Made by a program: the position numbers and the translations under genes. The notes beneath the pieces were generated by a model that had not been told where the DNA came from, searched no databases, and worked only from the letters and a program-made list of their open reading frames with translations. 64,000 nucleotides of DNA from Chloromonas sp. AAM2 (lineage: Eukaryota > Chlorophyta > Chlorophyceae > Chlamydomonadales > Chlamydomonadaceae): NCBI GenBank assembly GCA_004335635.1, contig QAXH01005640.1, positions 20,341 through 84,340 of the forward strand, read 5' to 3'. Below, in pieces: positions 37,008 through 49,356 of the stretch (position 1 is the first letter of the stretch; every line of letters starts with the position of its first letter).

Positions 37008-38186
37008 GAACTTCCGGAACTGCTAATCATCACAACGTCATCACAAGGCAGAAGTGTAAGAAGTGTGAGTAGATTAGCAGCGGCATGTGCAACACCAGAT
37101 GGGACCAGGGAAGGGATTTTGCATCAAAGATGCGGATGAACAGAGTCGATCGTCCGGTGGTAGCAGGCAATTGCCCTACGAACAGGCCTCGAAATTCTCT
37201 CGTAAACAGGTTTGGAAACCAATGTATCACGTCCAGGTTGGCTGCGATGTTAGCCTGCTTCTGCTTGGCCTTGCAACAAAAGCAGTCGAACAGGTGTTCA
37301 GGTGCCCTGTGTTGCGTTCGTTGCAGTTACCGCAACAGCAGTTCCCTTGGAAATCATGGTGCTGTCTTTAGCTTGCTGCTCGCCAGGTTGCAGACGCGGG
37401 TGTCCACACGAGCATGGGCACCCATGATGCCATACCTCTCCTCGGGTGGCTTGCAACAATAAAAATCGTGCTGTAATTACCATTACAGAGGAAGACAGTA
37501 GGATGTGTACTCGGCATCCGTGATGCCTGCATGAGCCAGACTAGAGTAAAAGTGCTGTTTGGATGGCAGGGTGTAGTCTAGCTTGTCCATGCCATCAAAC
37601 CAACCCTGTATCAACCCTGCTGGCAGGCGGCATCTGAAAGAGGTACATCATAGGAACGCAAGTCAAAGACACAAAGCTGTACAACAAAAGTAGAACACCT
37701 GCTGTCTATCTGTATCGTGTTTATGACAAGTATCTGGTCAAGCAACCTACTCTCTCTCTCTCTCTCACTCATTCGCAGCTAGTAGATCAGGGTCACAACT
37801 GACTATGACAAGAGGCCAGCGCTCAACAGTGCACCTAGATTGCGCCGACACGATTCGCACTAAGCCAAGGAACCAAGCTAGCTAGTAATGGTGGCAACAC
37901 ACTCTGGTGGGCAACAGTACACTCGAAAGAAGCAAGTTTGCAGACAACATGTCACTCAGACCGTGCTCTGCTCCACAAAGTTGTCAACAGCCAACATATC
38001 GGCAACATCTCACAGCATTGCTAGTGCGTGGCTGGGCGAGGTTTAATAGCATTCCAGGCAGTTCGGCGGTATGGGTGTTGTGACAAACGCCATGCAAGTA
38101 TTGCACCATGTTTGTTGGCACGGCGAGGCAGTGAATTTCGCAAGGTCGTGTGACAAGGACAAGAAATATGCACGTCAAATTGTAAA
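37008..38186. other. Intergenic spacer
   Basis: No gene recognised. It contains a short (CT)n run at about 37750-37766. Both flanking genes run leftward, so this holds the 3' region of the helicase gene and the promoter of the membrane-protein gene. Confidence 0.5.
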
Positions 38187-41100
38187 CTATCGGCGTCGAG
38201 CACGCAGTTGGCTTGCATTCAAGCCCGCAGACCCTTTCTGCCCACTCCTGGGAGCCGTCAGTGGCAAGGACAAGCCTGCCTGCTGTACCTCCTGCTGCTG
38301 TTGCTTAGCTCCGGATACCCGCGATGGTGACGAAGCACCTGGTTGCCTTGCCGGCTGCTGCTGCTGCTGCTGCTGCTTCTGGTGCTGTTCCTCTGACTGT
38401 TCTTTCGTAGGACCATTCCGCTGCTGCTGTTGCTGCTTGCCTGCAGCTGCAGTGCTCATGGACCGTTGTGGTGCAGCAGAGTATGCTGGCCCCTCTTGTG
38501 CCCTGCCCCTGCCACGCAACGGCCCTGAGCTGTGCGATCTGATGCCCACTGTGATGTCCAACAGACTAGGGCTAGAGCTTGTCTCGTCTGACTGTGACGG
38601 CATGGCGGATGGACCTGCCAACGGTGCTGTGGCTGCAGGCTGGTTGTCAGGCTGCACATGAGCATCAGACAGGGCAAGTGCTGCACCCTGTGTAATCGGT
38701 TCACTCCCTGATGGAATGCCAGCTGGCGCATTGGTGCCTAGCAAAACAGCACCAGTGGGCACTTGAGGCTGTGGCGGAAGCGCCAGATTGAAACTTTGTG
38801 GAATGGCATGTGAAGCACCTTGTTCGTGCACCTGCCTGGGGGTAGGCTCTGGCGCTGGCACAGCTCCTTTGCCTGCACCAGCCAGATTGTATGCTGGCTG
38901 TATTGGCTGATGCTGAGGCGGTTGTGATGATGGCATGGCATCAGGCTGGGTCATCAACCCCTGTGATTCAGGAGTGGCCCTTGATGGTCCCTGTGCAGGC
39001 TGTGCCGTTCCGTGCAGGCCGGACGGGGCAGGCGATGTGCTCTGGACAGCCATGGGTCTCGCAGACGCTGCAGCACCCGTTCCAGCAGGCCGATCCTCAG
39101 CAGGCTGTCCTGCCATAGCAGTAAGAGGGCGTCTGTCTGCAGGTTTAGCGCTGCCTGGGGCTGTAGGCAGTGGATTCTGTGCCGGCATCTGCTGCATAGC
39201 CACCGCATCTGAACTGCTGACTGAGCTTGCAAGCTTCTGCGGCGGCGGCTTCACTGCCTGCAATCGTGTCCGAAGCGTTACTGCCCTACGAGATAGCATG
39301 GGTACTGGTACTGGGATAGGACGTTTCCCTTCTGCCTTCGGCTCCGGCCTTTGATCGGCAACAGGCGAGCCTTCCACAGCTGCTTGGCCAGAGGTCTCAA
39401 CAACCCTAGGCTTGGAAGCAGGCCCACGTGTCGCTTCCTGCTGACCATGTGGCTCTGCCCGGCCCGGCCCCCCTGCTTGTTGGACACCATAGCCTGACGG
39501 TGTACCGCTCACAGCAGCTGTGCGCCGTGGATTGATCACAGGCGGCGAACCAGTGCCAGTGCTGGCAGTGCCTGCTGACGGCTGTGGTGTGGGCCTGGAT
39601 GGGCCAGGCGTGGGCTGCTGTGACGTGTGTGGAGGCTTGCGTGGTGCAACGGTAGGCGGCCAGGTTGCCAAGCGTGGTGGAGAGGGTGTGGACATGCGAG
39701 ATGGTGTGGGTGCGGGTGGAGAGTTGGATACAGGGGCCTGGCGGGGTGGTGTCAGTGTAGGTTGTTGTGTGGAAGTAGGCTGAAACATGGACGTGCGAGG
39801 AGGAGATGACATGGGCTGCGACGTGGGCATGCGAGATGGTGTGGGAGCGGGTTGACGTGCGGTGGAGCGTGCAGCAGCACTGGCTGCAGCGGCGTTTGGA
39901 GCTGTGGGGCCGGCAGGGGAAGGCGACTTAGCTGACGGCAACACACCAAAAGGCACGGTGACATTCTGCAATGGTGAGCTGGCCGACTCACTCCCGCGGC
40001 TTGGCGACACTGTTTGCTGACGTGCTAGGTGCACACGCGGTCTGCGCCTTGGAAGGGGCACGCTTGGAGCGGGTGACCTTGCCCCGACACCAGGCTGTTG
40101 CACGTCTGTTCTGTCAGTGCTTGTTGCACCAGGCTGCTGGATGCCACTTTGCATGCCAGAACCGCTCTGTGCGCTACCATTGCTACTCACTTGCTGCGAG
40201 CCGAACTGTTGCGATCCAGGATTGGCTGCACCCTGCCATGTGCCGTTGATATAGCTTGGCTGAGCAGGCCTGCTGGCCTCTCGCGAGAAACCGCTCTGCT
40301 GCCGACTGTAGCTCTGTTGCGTGCTGCCATCATAACCATCAGCTGGGCCAAAGTACTGCACACTAGCATTACCATGACCTTGAGGTGTACCGTTACTGCT
40401 GCTGCTGGTTTGTGCCATGGCAGTTTGGTGCGTTTGCTGCCGACTATTGCCATTCTGCAGCTCACCAGCCTGACTGTATCCTGGTTGCACACTGCCACAT
40501 CTGTTACTGTAGCTGTGCACACCAATTGCCATTTGCTGGCTACCGTTGCTGCTGCTGCCGTAACCCTGCTGTGTGCTACCCAAGTCATTTAAACTCATTG
40601 GTTCAGCAGACCACACAGCGCCACTGCCTGGGCCCTGCATGCCATCAGGCCCATCAAGCGACACGACTTCGTGAGGAAACCTGTCAACCTGCTGTTGCCC
40701 AACCATGTCAAGAACCTCCTGTCGATCATTGTTCCTTTGCTGCATGCCGGGAGCTTTCTGAGATGCAGTTGTTTCCAGGTTCAAGGGGCGTGTTGGTCGG
40801 GTGCCTCTACGGGGCGCAAGGGGCATGGGCGCGGGTGGGAATACAATCGGCGGGTACGGCAGCTGGCGTGGGGAATACAATCGGCGGGTACGGCAGCTGG
40901 CGTGGCGCTTGCTCCTGCTCCTGATTCGAGGTCTGCTCCTGCACCGGAGGCTGCTCAGAATCAGCGAACAGAGCGTGTTCGGTGCGTGCTGCGAGGAGGG
41001 TGTTGCGGGGTCGGTCCTGGCCGTCATGTGTTGAATTGGCCAGGGCCTTGGAGGTGGTGACCAGGAACAGCAGCCGGCGACCACGTGTGACGGCTGTGTA

Positions 41101-44100
41101 CAGTAGCTTGCGCTGCTGCAAACTCTCTGCACACACAAGACAAAGCATCAGCCGCAGTGCTGTGAGTACATGCTATTACTGCACAGGCATTTTGAGTCAC
41201 AAAACAGCAGACATGGCAGCTGAGTACATTGAAGTGACCTTCTGCATTGATGAAGAAACAAGCCAGCTCTACTCGCGTCATCAGCTTTACACAGCTGAAA
41301 GAGTCACGGTCAATTGTTCAAGGTATACTGCACATGGCATATTCAGGAGCTGCCTGGCCTGTCACCCACTCGCAGCGCTGTCGTGCATGACCATGATGAC
41401 CACTGGGTACTCGGCACCCTGCGCCTTGTGCACCGTGGTGGCCCAAGCCAGCTGCAGCTGGAACTGCTCCTTGCCGCAGTAGGAAACTATGTGCGCTCTT
41501 TTGTCCTCGCCGCCGGGTCGAGGCGCGAATGCAACCTGAAAGTGGACGAGAAACAGGCGGCCTTGCGCACACCGATTTCTGATGTCTGAACCATTAGTAG
41601 GCAGTTTGCGCTGGCTGGACGGCTCGTTCGGCGATTACAGTGCCGATAAGGGTGATTCGTCATTGCGTCATCATCGCGTCACGAACTTTGTCCTTCCTCT
41701 CCGTCCCCCGCCTTCAATCAAACTAGTGAAGTTGACGCACCTTGATTTGGAGGACATCGCTGTCACGATGATGGCCTTTGAATTATGCTCCTCGAGGGCA
41801 ATCTTTTGGCATGGCATGACCTGAGATTACAGCTCAAAATGAGGACCCACCCTGATAGTCCTCGTCCGCTCGTCCTCTTTCGTGACTTGCTGGACCGTGC
41901 CCAGGTCGCCGTTGAACACCTCAGTCTCGTAGTTGTTTTCAATCTGCAGCCGGTGATCAAAACTTTCCGGATCAAAACAGCCAGGCGGTATGACGCAGGT
42001 ACAAGGCAATATGACGCCGTTTTCTTCGGCCACCAAGGCGTAGTCGGTGCGAGAGCGCAAATCAATCACTGGCTTCTCTCCGGGTAGTGCTTGTTGCATG
42101 TAAGTGCACAACCCGCTGGGCTTCCCTTGGCTGGTTGTGCTTTGCATCACAAGCTGTTATCATCCGCAGTATGCCCATGCGTACCTGAACCACCCTGTCG
42201 CCCTGGCGCATAGGAAGTCCTCCGGTGGGCGCTGGAATTAACTTGGACGCAATCCACGGGTTCATGATAGGTTGCAGCATGCGGTTGAGAGAGGTCGTGC
42301 CAGCCTGGTTGCTGGCCTGCTTGGTAGCAGACAGCACCTGCAAAACCAAGGTGCAACCAGGTGCAGTAAACAGCAGAGAACAGAACGGCGGCATTTCCAC
42401 TGCCATCCTCCCGCTTGCACACCCGCCCGAACAGCCATGACGTCCTTGCCTCCGCAGCAACCTAACCAGGAGCCTGGCACAGGTCGATGCCCTGCCCTCA
42501 TCTGCGTGCCATTCTCTTGGCCTACCAACTGTGCCCTGCTTCCCACAGGCCACTGCCTTGGCAAGACCATACCATAGCCGCTGGCGTTCGTTCTCCCCAA
42601 CCTCATGTGGGACTGGCTCAGCTGCGCATATCATGGCTGCTGGCAGCTGTCTCTCCCACCTGCACATCCGAGGTGACGTCCACCCCCGCACGCGACAGTG
42701 CCTGCACCAGCTCCGAGACCACACGTGCCGCATGCGTGTCCGACCCCTCCTCCATCACCACCACCCCGTCACCGCCCAGAGCGTCACGCATCTCACTGAT
42801 CGCCTGGAAAGGCAACGCACATGCACAGCGAGGTCAAGCAAGAACAGGCACTACACGTGCACGTGAACAGGCAGTGCACATGCGCTGTGAGGTCAGGCAA
42901 CACCAGCTGCCACCGGGCGTGTTACCTACTCCCCTGCCTTTCACACTTAGCCGAATCCTGAACCCTCAGTCCAATCCAATCCTAATTCGCACATATTTGC
43001 TGCTGCCATGCCACCCATATGATTGCTCCCAGTAGCTGCTGCTGCTGCACCTGGTTACCGTGTTGCATGAATTGCCCTCAGTACAACCTGCCAGCTGCTG
43101 CCCCAGGTTGACCGTGTTGCGTGAACCCGTGTCTGGCTTGCAACCGCACCTTTGCTGATGCCAGCTGCTGCTTATCCTGGACATCCTCCACCCTTGTCAC
43201 CAGTGGCTTGACGGGGCTCAGGCGGCACGAGCCGTCGGGCAACGCGACGTGTGCCCCCCCAGGCGCCCCGGCAGTTCCCGATCGCATGCGGGAGAGCACC
43301 TCTTCCAGTGACATCTGAGGCATGCCGTCACTGCTGCTGCTGCTGCTTGCAACAGGACTCCTTCCTGTGCAGGAAGCCGTATCAAGGGCAGTTGCAGCTG
43401 GAATCAGCAAACACACCATGTGCTTGACGGCGTCAATGCCAAATGTTCAATGCACATTGTCTTGAAAATCTCGGTATTGTAGTTGTTGTGAAGCTGGTGC
43501 AAACTTCATATGCTTGATGGGCCGTACTGATGCCCAATGTTCAATGCAAAGCAAAGCGTGGAAGGACTGGCACATTGCAGCCTGTTCAGCACGAGCATGT
43601 ACCCCTGCCTGATCTCGCTCAGACTCACCATGGATGACCTTGTGTGCGCCTGCCACAATCTTGCTGCCCTGGCTCTGTCGGAAGATGGTGTCCAAATGAA
43701 CCTGCATACAGGCATACAGCATGCTGGTAAGCCATATTCCTTAGCGTATCCCTTGTACAACTCAGGTGCAGTTTGACAGCTTCGACATCTGCACAGTGAA
43801 ACTACCAGAGGACCTTCCATATTCACAGCAACTGCCAGCCCTATCCAGACCTCAATCCTCACAACGCACTCAGTGACTGATATGCTGCATGCCTTTGAAA
43901 GGCATAGTGCCTAGCCAGCATGCATTTCAAAGCAAACCCGCTGACCCAACCAAACTAAACATCCGTGGCAAAGCCTGAAGACCAGCCATGATCACCATGT
44001 GCCGTGTCCGGCACCGAACTCCCACCTTGCAGCTACAGAGAGGCACCCACCTGGGGGAACAGACGTGACTCGATCATGTCATGCAGCACGCTGCCCGCCC

Positions 44101-47100
44101 CGACAGGCGGCAGCTGGTTGGGGTCGCCAATGAGGATCAGCTGCGTGTCGCTGCGCAGCGCTCGCATGAGGGCGGCCGCGACCTGGATGTCCAGCATGGA
44201 AGCCTCGTCTATCAGAACTGCAACAGCGGCAAACATGTGTGCGTAAGCAGAGGGCCACCCCACCCAGGATCACCGGAGCCGCCAAACTCTCCTGTATCCG
44301 CCCGCGCCGAAGGTGATCATGATCTGACCAGCGACATTTGTCAGTGCTGCAGCAATGCTGGACTCAGCACCATGGCTGCAAGCAACTGTGTATATCTGGC
44401 CATATGTATATGGCCGTGACTAGCTGCCTACGCCTGCCAGCATGCCTCCCCAGGCTCCAGGCCCTGCCTCGCCCTTTACCTGCGTGCGCGGGCAGTGGGT
44501 TTGCGCTGTTGAACTCGAACATGTCCTCCCGCATGAAGTCCACTTCCACACTGCGCGCTGACACAGGGCCCGCAGCAGCCTGCATGCACAGCACGATCAT
44601 CAGTGAAGACAACCACACAGTCGTGAGCACTGTTGGTGAAGCACATGAAGCATCTCCCGGCTGCACCAGAGCACGAAATGCAGTAGACAAGGCGCACACG
44701 CCGTACCCTGTATCCGCACATGGGTGTGACGCATGGGCGTCAAACCGCACAAGGCAAGCACGTGCGCATGCTCGATCCAGACGTGGCTGAACGTTGGAAC
44801 TGTCCTTTGAACGCAATCCAGTTCAGGCAGCATAGCACAGCTGTGCCTGTACATATGCCCTGTAAATATGTCCTATGGTCAGCTCACCGCACTAGCTGGA
44901 TCAGCACCAGCACCAGCAGCGGCTGTGTCGGTTGTAGCTGCTTTGGCATTGTCAGTGGTGTCTGCAGCGGCCGCCTGCGCAGGGAACATGCGACACTGCC
45001 TAACTCTGCACACATGCCTGCCTGTCTCCTGCCCCTTGCGTGGGTGCCCGCCTGTGATCCGGACCACAAGCTCACACTGGCAGCCCCAAACGTGCAAACA
45101 GACTGACATTACGACGTGCAAACATTATACGTGAGTCTGACCTGCGACCTTGTCCAGGCACCAAACAAGCGCACGTGCAAACCAGCCTGCTGACTGTCGT
45201 GTCATGCGTCTCCTTATCATTTCCCAAACATACCTGTTGGCGTTGTGTCACTTGTATTCTTACCATGCCGCCCCCTACCTCTGCCGACGCTGTTGGCTTA
45301 GACTGTCTCACACACACCTGCTCACACATCACTTTGACCTCCAACCTGTGGATCATTTTCAAAGCACCAAGCAAGCCTACACGCAAATGTAAACCAGTCT
45401 GTTGATAGTTGGTTCCCCAAGACCACTCCTCCCACCTCTGCAGACGCCGTAGGCTTAGACTGCAGGATGGGCTTGTATCCCAGCAGCCTGTGTATGGTTT
45501 TCGCCTGGAGGTCGAACTCGGCCCCTGCCTCCTGTAGCCGCTGAGCCGCCCTGCCCGTGGGCGCGCACAGCATGACGGCCTTCTCCTGCTGCTTGAGCAC
45601 GGATATGATCGCCTTGGTGCTGAACGTCTTGCCGCACCCCGCTGCACCGGTCAGGAGCATGACAGGCGCGCTGGCGGCCATGTGGAGCGCCTCCGTCTGC
45701 ACAACACCAACGCGCCAGTGAAGCAGCACAGGGCTAGTGAGTGTGCGGCCATGAAAAAAGGTAACACAGCCCAGGGCAGCAATAAAAACGCGCCAGTCCT
45801 GTGCACCACCTCACATGAACGACGCGGCTTACGGCCACTGAGATTGAGACCACGCAGAACACCCTGTCACGCAACACTGCAGGAATCTTCAATAACAATT
45901 CTCTCTCCATATGCAGAGCCAGGTGATCCATGAGAGTCTCTCATAAGTGTCTCATCTCTTGGAACAGGCAGCATTCGAAGCACAGGTGAGAAACACGCTT
46001 ATAAGCGGCAGGTGAACATGCATCATGGCAGGTGGCCGTAGGAACTGTGGTCTGTGTATTTTATTGATCAATGTGTCAATGTGTGTAGCCGCACTGCGCA
46101 ACAAGCTATGCATCAAACCGCAAACCCCAGTCCCCTGCAGCGCGGCCCTGCCCCACACCTGCTTGGGCGTGAGCTCTACATTCCCTTCGCTGCGCAGCCC
46201 TTGTTGCGCGTGCCAGACCTTGAACTCCCTTGCCTGGGATGGCCGCTCGCCTCCCGCCCCCTCCGGCCCCGCCTCCCCGCTCTCCCGGCTCCGCAGGTTG
46301 CGCTTTAAATACGCCGGAGTTCTCTTCAGGAGGCGTGCTAGTGTCTGCGAGACCACGCCCTCCGCTGAATGTAAAGGGTCTAGGTAGACCAGGGCGTGGT
46401 TGGGCCAGCGCATCAGGGGCTGCTGGACCACTGCTGGGCCGGGACCAGATGCAGGGTGCACGCTCTGTGGCTTGCCTGGCACACTTTGTGTTGTGCCCGG
46501 CACGTTCTGTGTCGTGCCCTGCACACTTTGCGTCGTGCCCTGCACATTGAGTTGCGCCAATCTCTGCTCCAAGCCAGGCTGTGTGATTGGCGCAGTATCC
46601 TTGCCTGCACGCTGTGTTGCAAGCCGTTGCAACTCCTGCTCTGAAGCCCATGCCACAATTCTGAACTCGTCATCGCGTGCATTTTGCCAGTTAGTAGCCA
46701 CGGCCACTGGCTCCATCAGAGCTGAGGCAGCAGCACGATAAACCGCTCGCTTGCTTGCCTGTTGCGCTGGCTGCTGCAGCTGCCCCTGCTCTGCCTGCCC
46801 CTGCTGTGGCTGTTGGGATGCTGGTTCCGCTGATGCTTGCTTCTCAGCCTCTGCACGCAACGTGGGAAGGTCCAGAGGAGAGAGTACTGGACCGCTGCTC
46901 TTGCTGCTAAAGGCCCTCGACATGCCACCTTGTACTGATGGTAACGCTGTGCTTGCACCAGGGCTGGTAGGTGTAGCACTGCTGACTGTGTTAGCTGAGG
47001 GTTGGGTGGAGGCGGGAGACAAGCTGGGATTAGTGGTACGTGTGGAGCCGGTGGGCTCAGGAGAAGCGGTGGGGCTAGAACGTGCATCCAGAGCGGCATG

Positions 47101-49322
47101 GCGTTGGGCAGCATCCAGTCTCTGGGGTGGGGCGGTTGGACCTTCAACCACCTCAAGCACCAGACGCTTCATGTCCTGCAACAAGACACATCGTGTTTGC
47201 AAAGCAAGTGGCATTGACTGCATAGACAGCAAGTGTGTGATATTTGCATTCAAAAGAAAGTCTGGGGATGATTTGTGGCCATAGCACTGCAGATACACGC
47301 TCGTGTACAAGCACCTTATAAGGGAAGACCACAACTACATAGCATGTGGTCAATGCTGGCATGCTTTTAGCCTTGGTCATTTCAACAGTCCAAAGGCTAT
47401 TGCGCAGCACAGCGCACTGAATGCTCACACAAGATATTCATTGCACTATGAACCCATGGGTCAAACAAGCTGCATGCTTCCCATCAGCGCACACAGGCCA
47501 AAGGAAAGCGTAATGTGTTGCTGTTATGAAACACAGTGGCACGATCTCAGTGATAAATCGGACAGTAGAACGTTCCAGTGCCTTCGTAAACACATCGCAA
47601 GGATACGTCAGTTTACCCCTGAACGCACCACAATCCAGCTCACCATGAGTTTCATGGCCCAGCCATCAGCCAACTGCATGGACATCTTGCCCAGCTCAGC
47701 AGGAGGTGTGGTTGCGCGCATTGGCCGACCTGCAGCTCCGGTTCCCGCTCCTGATGACCCGGGCTTGCCATGGGGCGGGCTCGGCGCACGCGCACGAGTA
47801 GACGTCACGTTGACCCTCGCCTGATTCGCTCCGCCATGCTGCGGGTTGCTTGTGCCATTGTAACCTGGTAGCTGGCTGTTGCCTTGTGTTGTAAGATCGT
47901 CGCTGAATAGCTCCTCTGCATTTTCCTCCTGCTGCGGGTGTTGCTGCGGAACGGCCTCCCCGGCCTTGCGTAGAGAGTCCCACTTGCGCCACTCCGCGTC
48001 ACACGTGGTCAGGAGGTTTCTTGTGGCGTCACGCAGCCTGGCCCACGTGATGAAAGTGTGGCCGCTGTTCATGATCTGGTTGAACATGGCGTGGTACATA
48101 GCAGCGGGCCCGCGGCTCGGGTGATCGGGCGGGCGGCCCAGGGCGAATGCCACTCTGTCCGCCAGCCTGCAGCCACACAGCATGAGACTTGCTCAACTGC
48201 AATGCCACTGTGGTACGCTGGCATCCATGCCTTCCACGCTATGTGGAAAAGAGCAACGCTATATGAAAAGATGGTAAGAAACACAACTGCAAGCAGCCAA
48301 CATGTAGCCAGCTGATGTCAGGTCAATGCGAACCCACAACACCTGGAAACTTTCGCAACCATGTGGTTGTTCCGTAGAACAAAACGCATACTGCATGACG
48401 GCTGGAGACAGTCAGGTTGATGCTGCTTGTCCACAGCCAGGACGCCACTTCTGACTCAAGCGCTAATCCAGCTGCTTCCAACTCAAACTCTCCATTCACC
48501 CAGAACGCAGCCACATCATTCGTTGTCATAATGACATGGCATTTGCGAATGGCCAGCCACCCACTTGAAGTCAAAGCCAGGCAGGTCCATGAGCATGGCG
48601 TACGGGTCGTCCTTGATGCGTGCGCGTGCATCATCCGCCCCGTAACGCGTAATGGCGGCCTCACACACGTAGCCGGGCAGGCCCAGGTCAGACAGCCACT
48701 GCTCAGCCTGCTGGTCACCTGCGGGGGCCAAGGGCAGGACAAACCAAAGCATCCTACACTGCATATCTCAACTCTAACCAGCTACTCTACTGAACGAACC
48801 TAGTCAGCTACTGAGCTACTTGTATCAGCTAATCAACCTTCTGGTCCACGCTGAGGTCATTCTGTGTGCGCTGGCCATGAGAGCCGCAGACGTGACCGTG
48901 ACTTCCCAACAATACCATCCTGCCCTGACCTGGCCGACTTGCGAGTGTTGCTTGGTTGTTAACGTGGACGGGATAGCACTCCGAGGGGTGGCCACCACCA
49001 CTACTATCTCGGTACGTCGTAATCCCCTTCACATGCTAGTTGGACGGGCTTCGTTCCCTCCCTTAGTGTGGAAGGATTGTATCACGACTCAAGTCCTGCT
49101 GTAGCTGTTGTTCTGAGTGTGGCAACAGTTGTACAGTGTAGCAGGCCGCAGTTCACTTGCCTTGTGTGGCATCATAGGCACCCTTGAGGGTCGACGCCTT
49201 CTTGCGTGAGAAGCCGGCGCCCAGCAGCACCTGCACAGCCTGAGCTGAGGCCAGCACCTTCTCCGCCTGCAGGCAAATAACACGGTGTCACCCTTACACG
49301 AGCCATACAACATGTGATTTGC

Positions 49323-49356
<34 letters not shown>

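Noticed and set aside
39520..40249. Long plus-strand frames opposite the helicase tail
   Set aside because: They mirror the low-complexity minus-strand coding region and have no independent support.
40838..40904. A tiny intron removing the extra 34-bp copy
   Set aside because: The only GT...AG choice inside removes 29 bases, which does not restore the long frame, and it would be far shorter than any other intron here.
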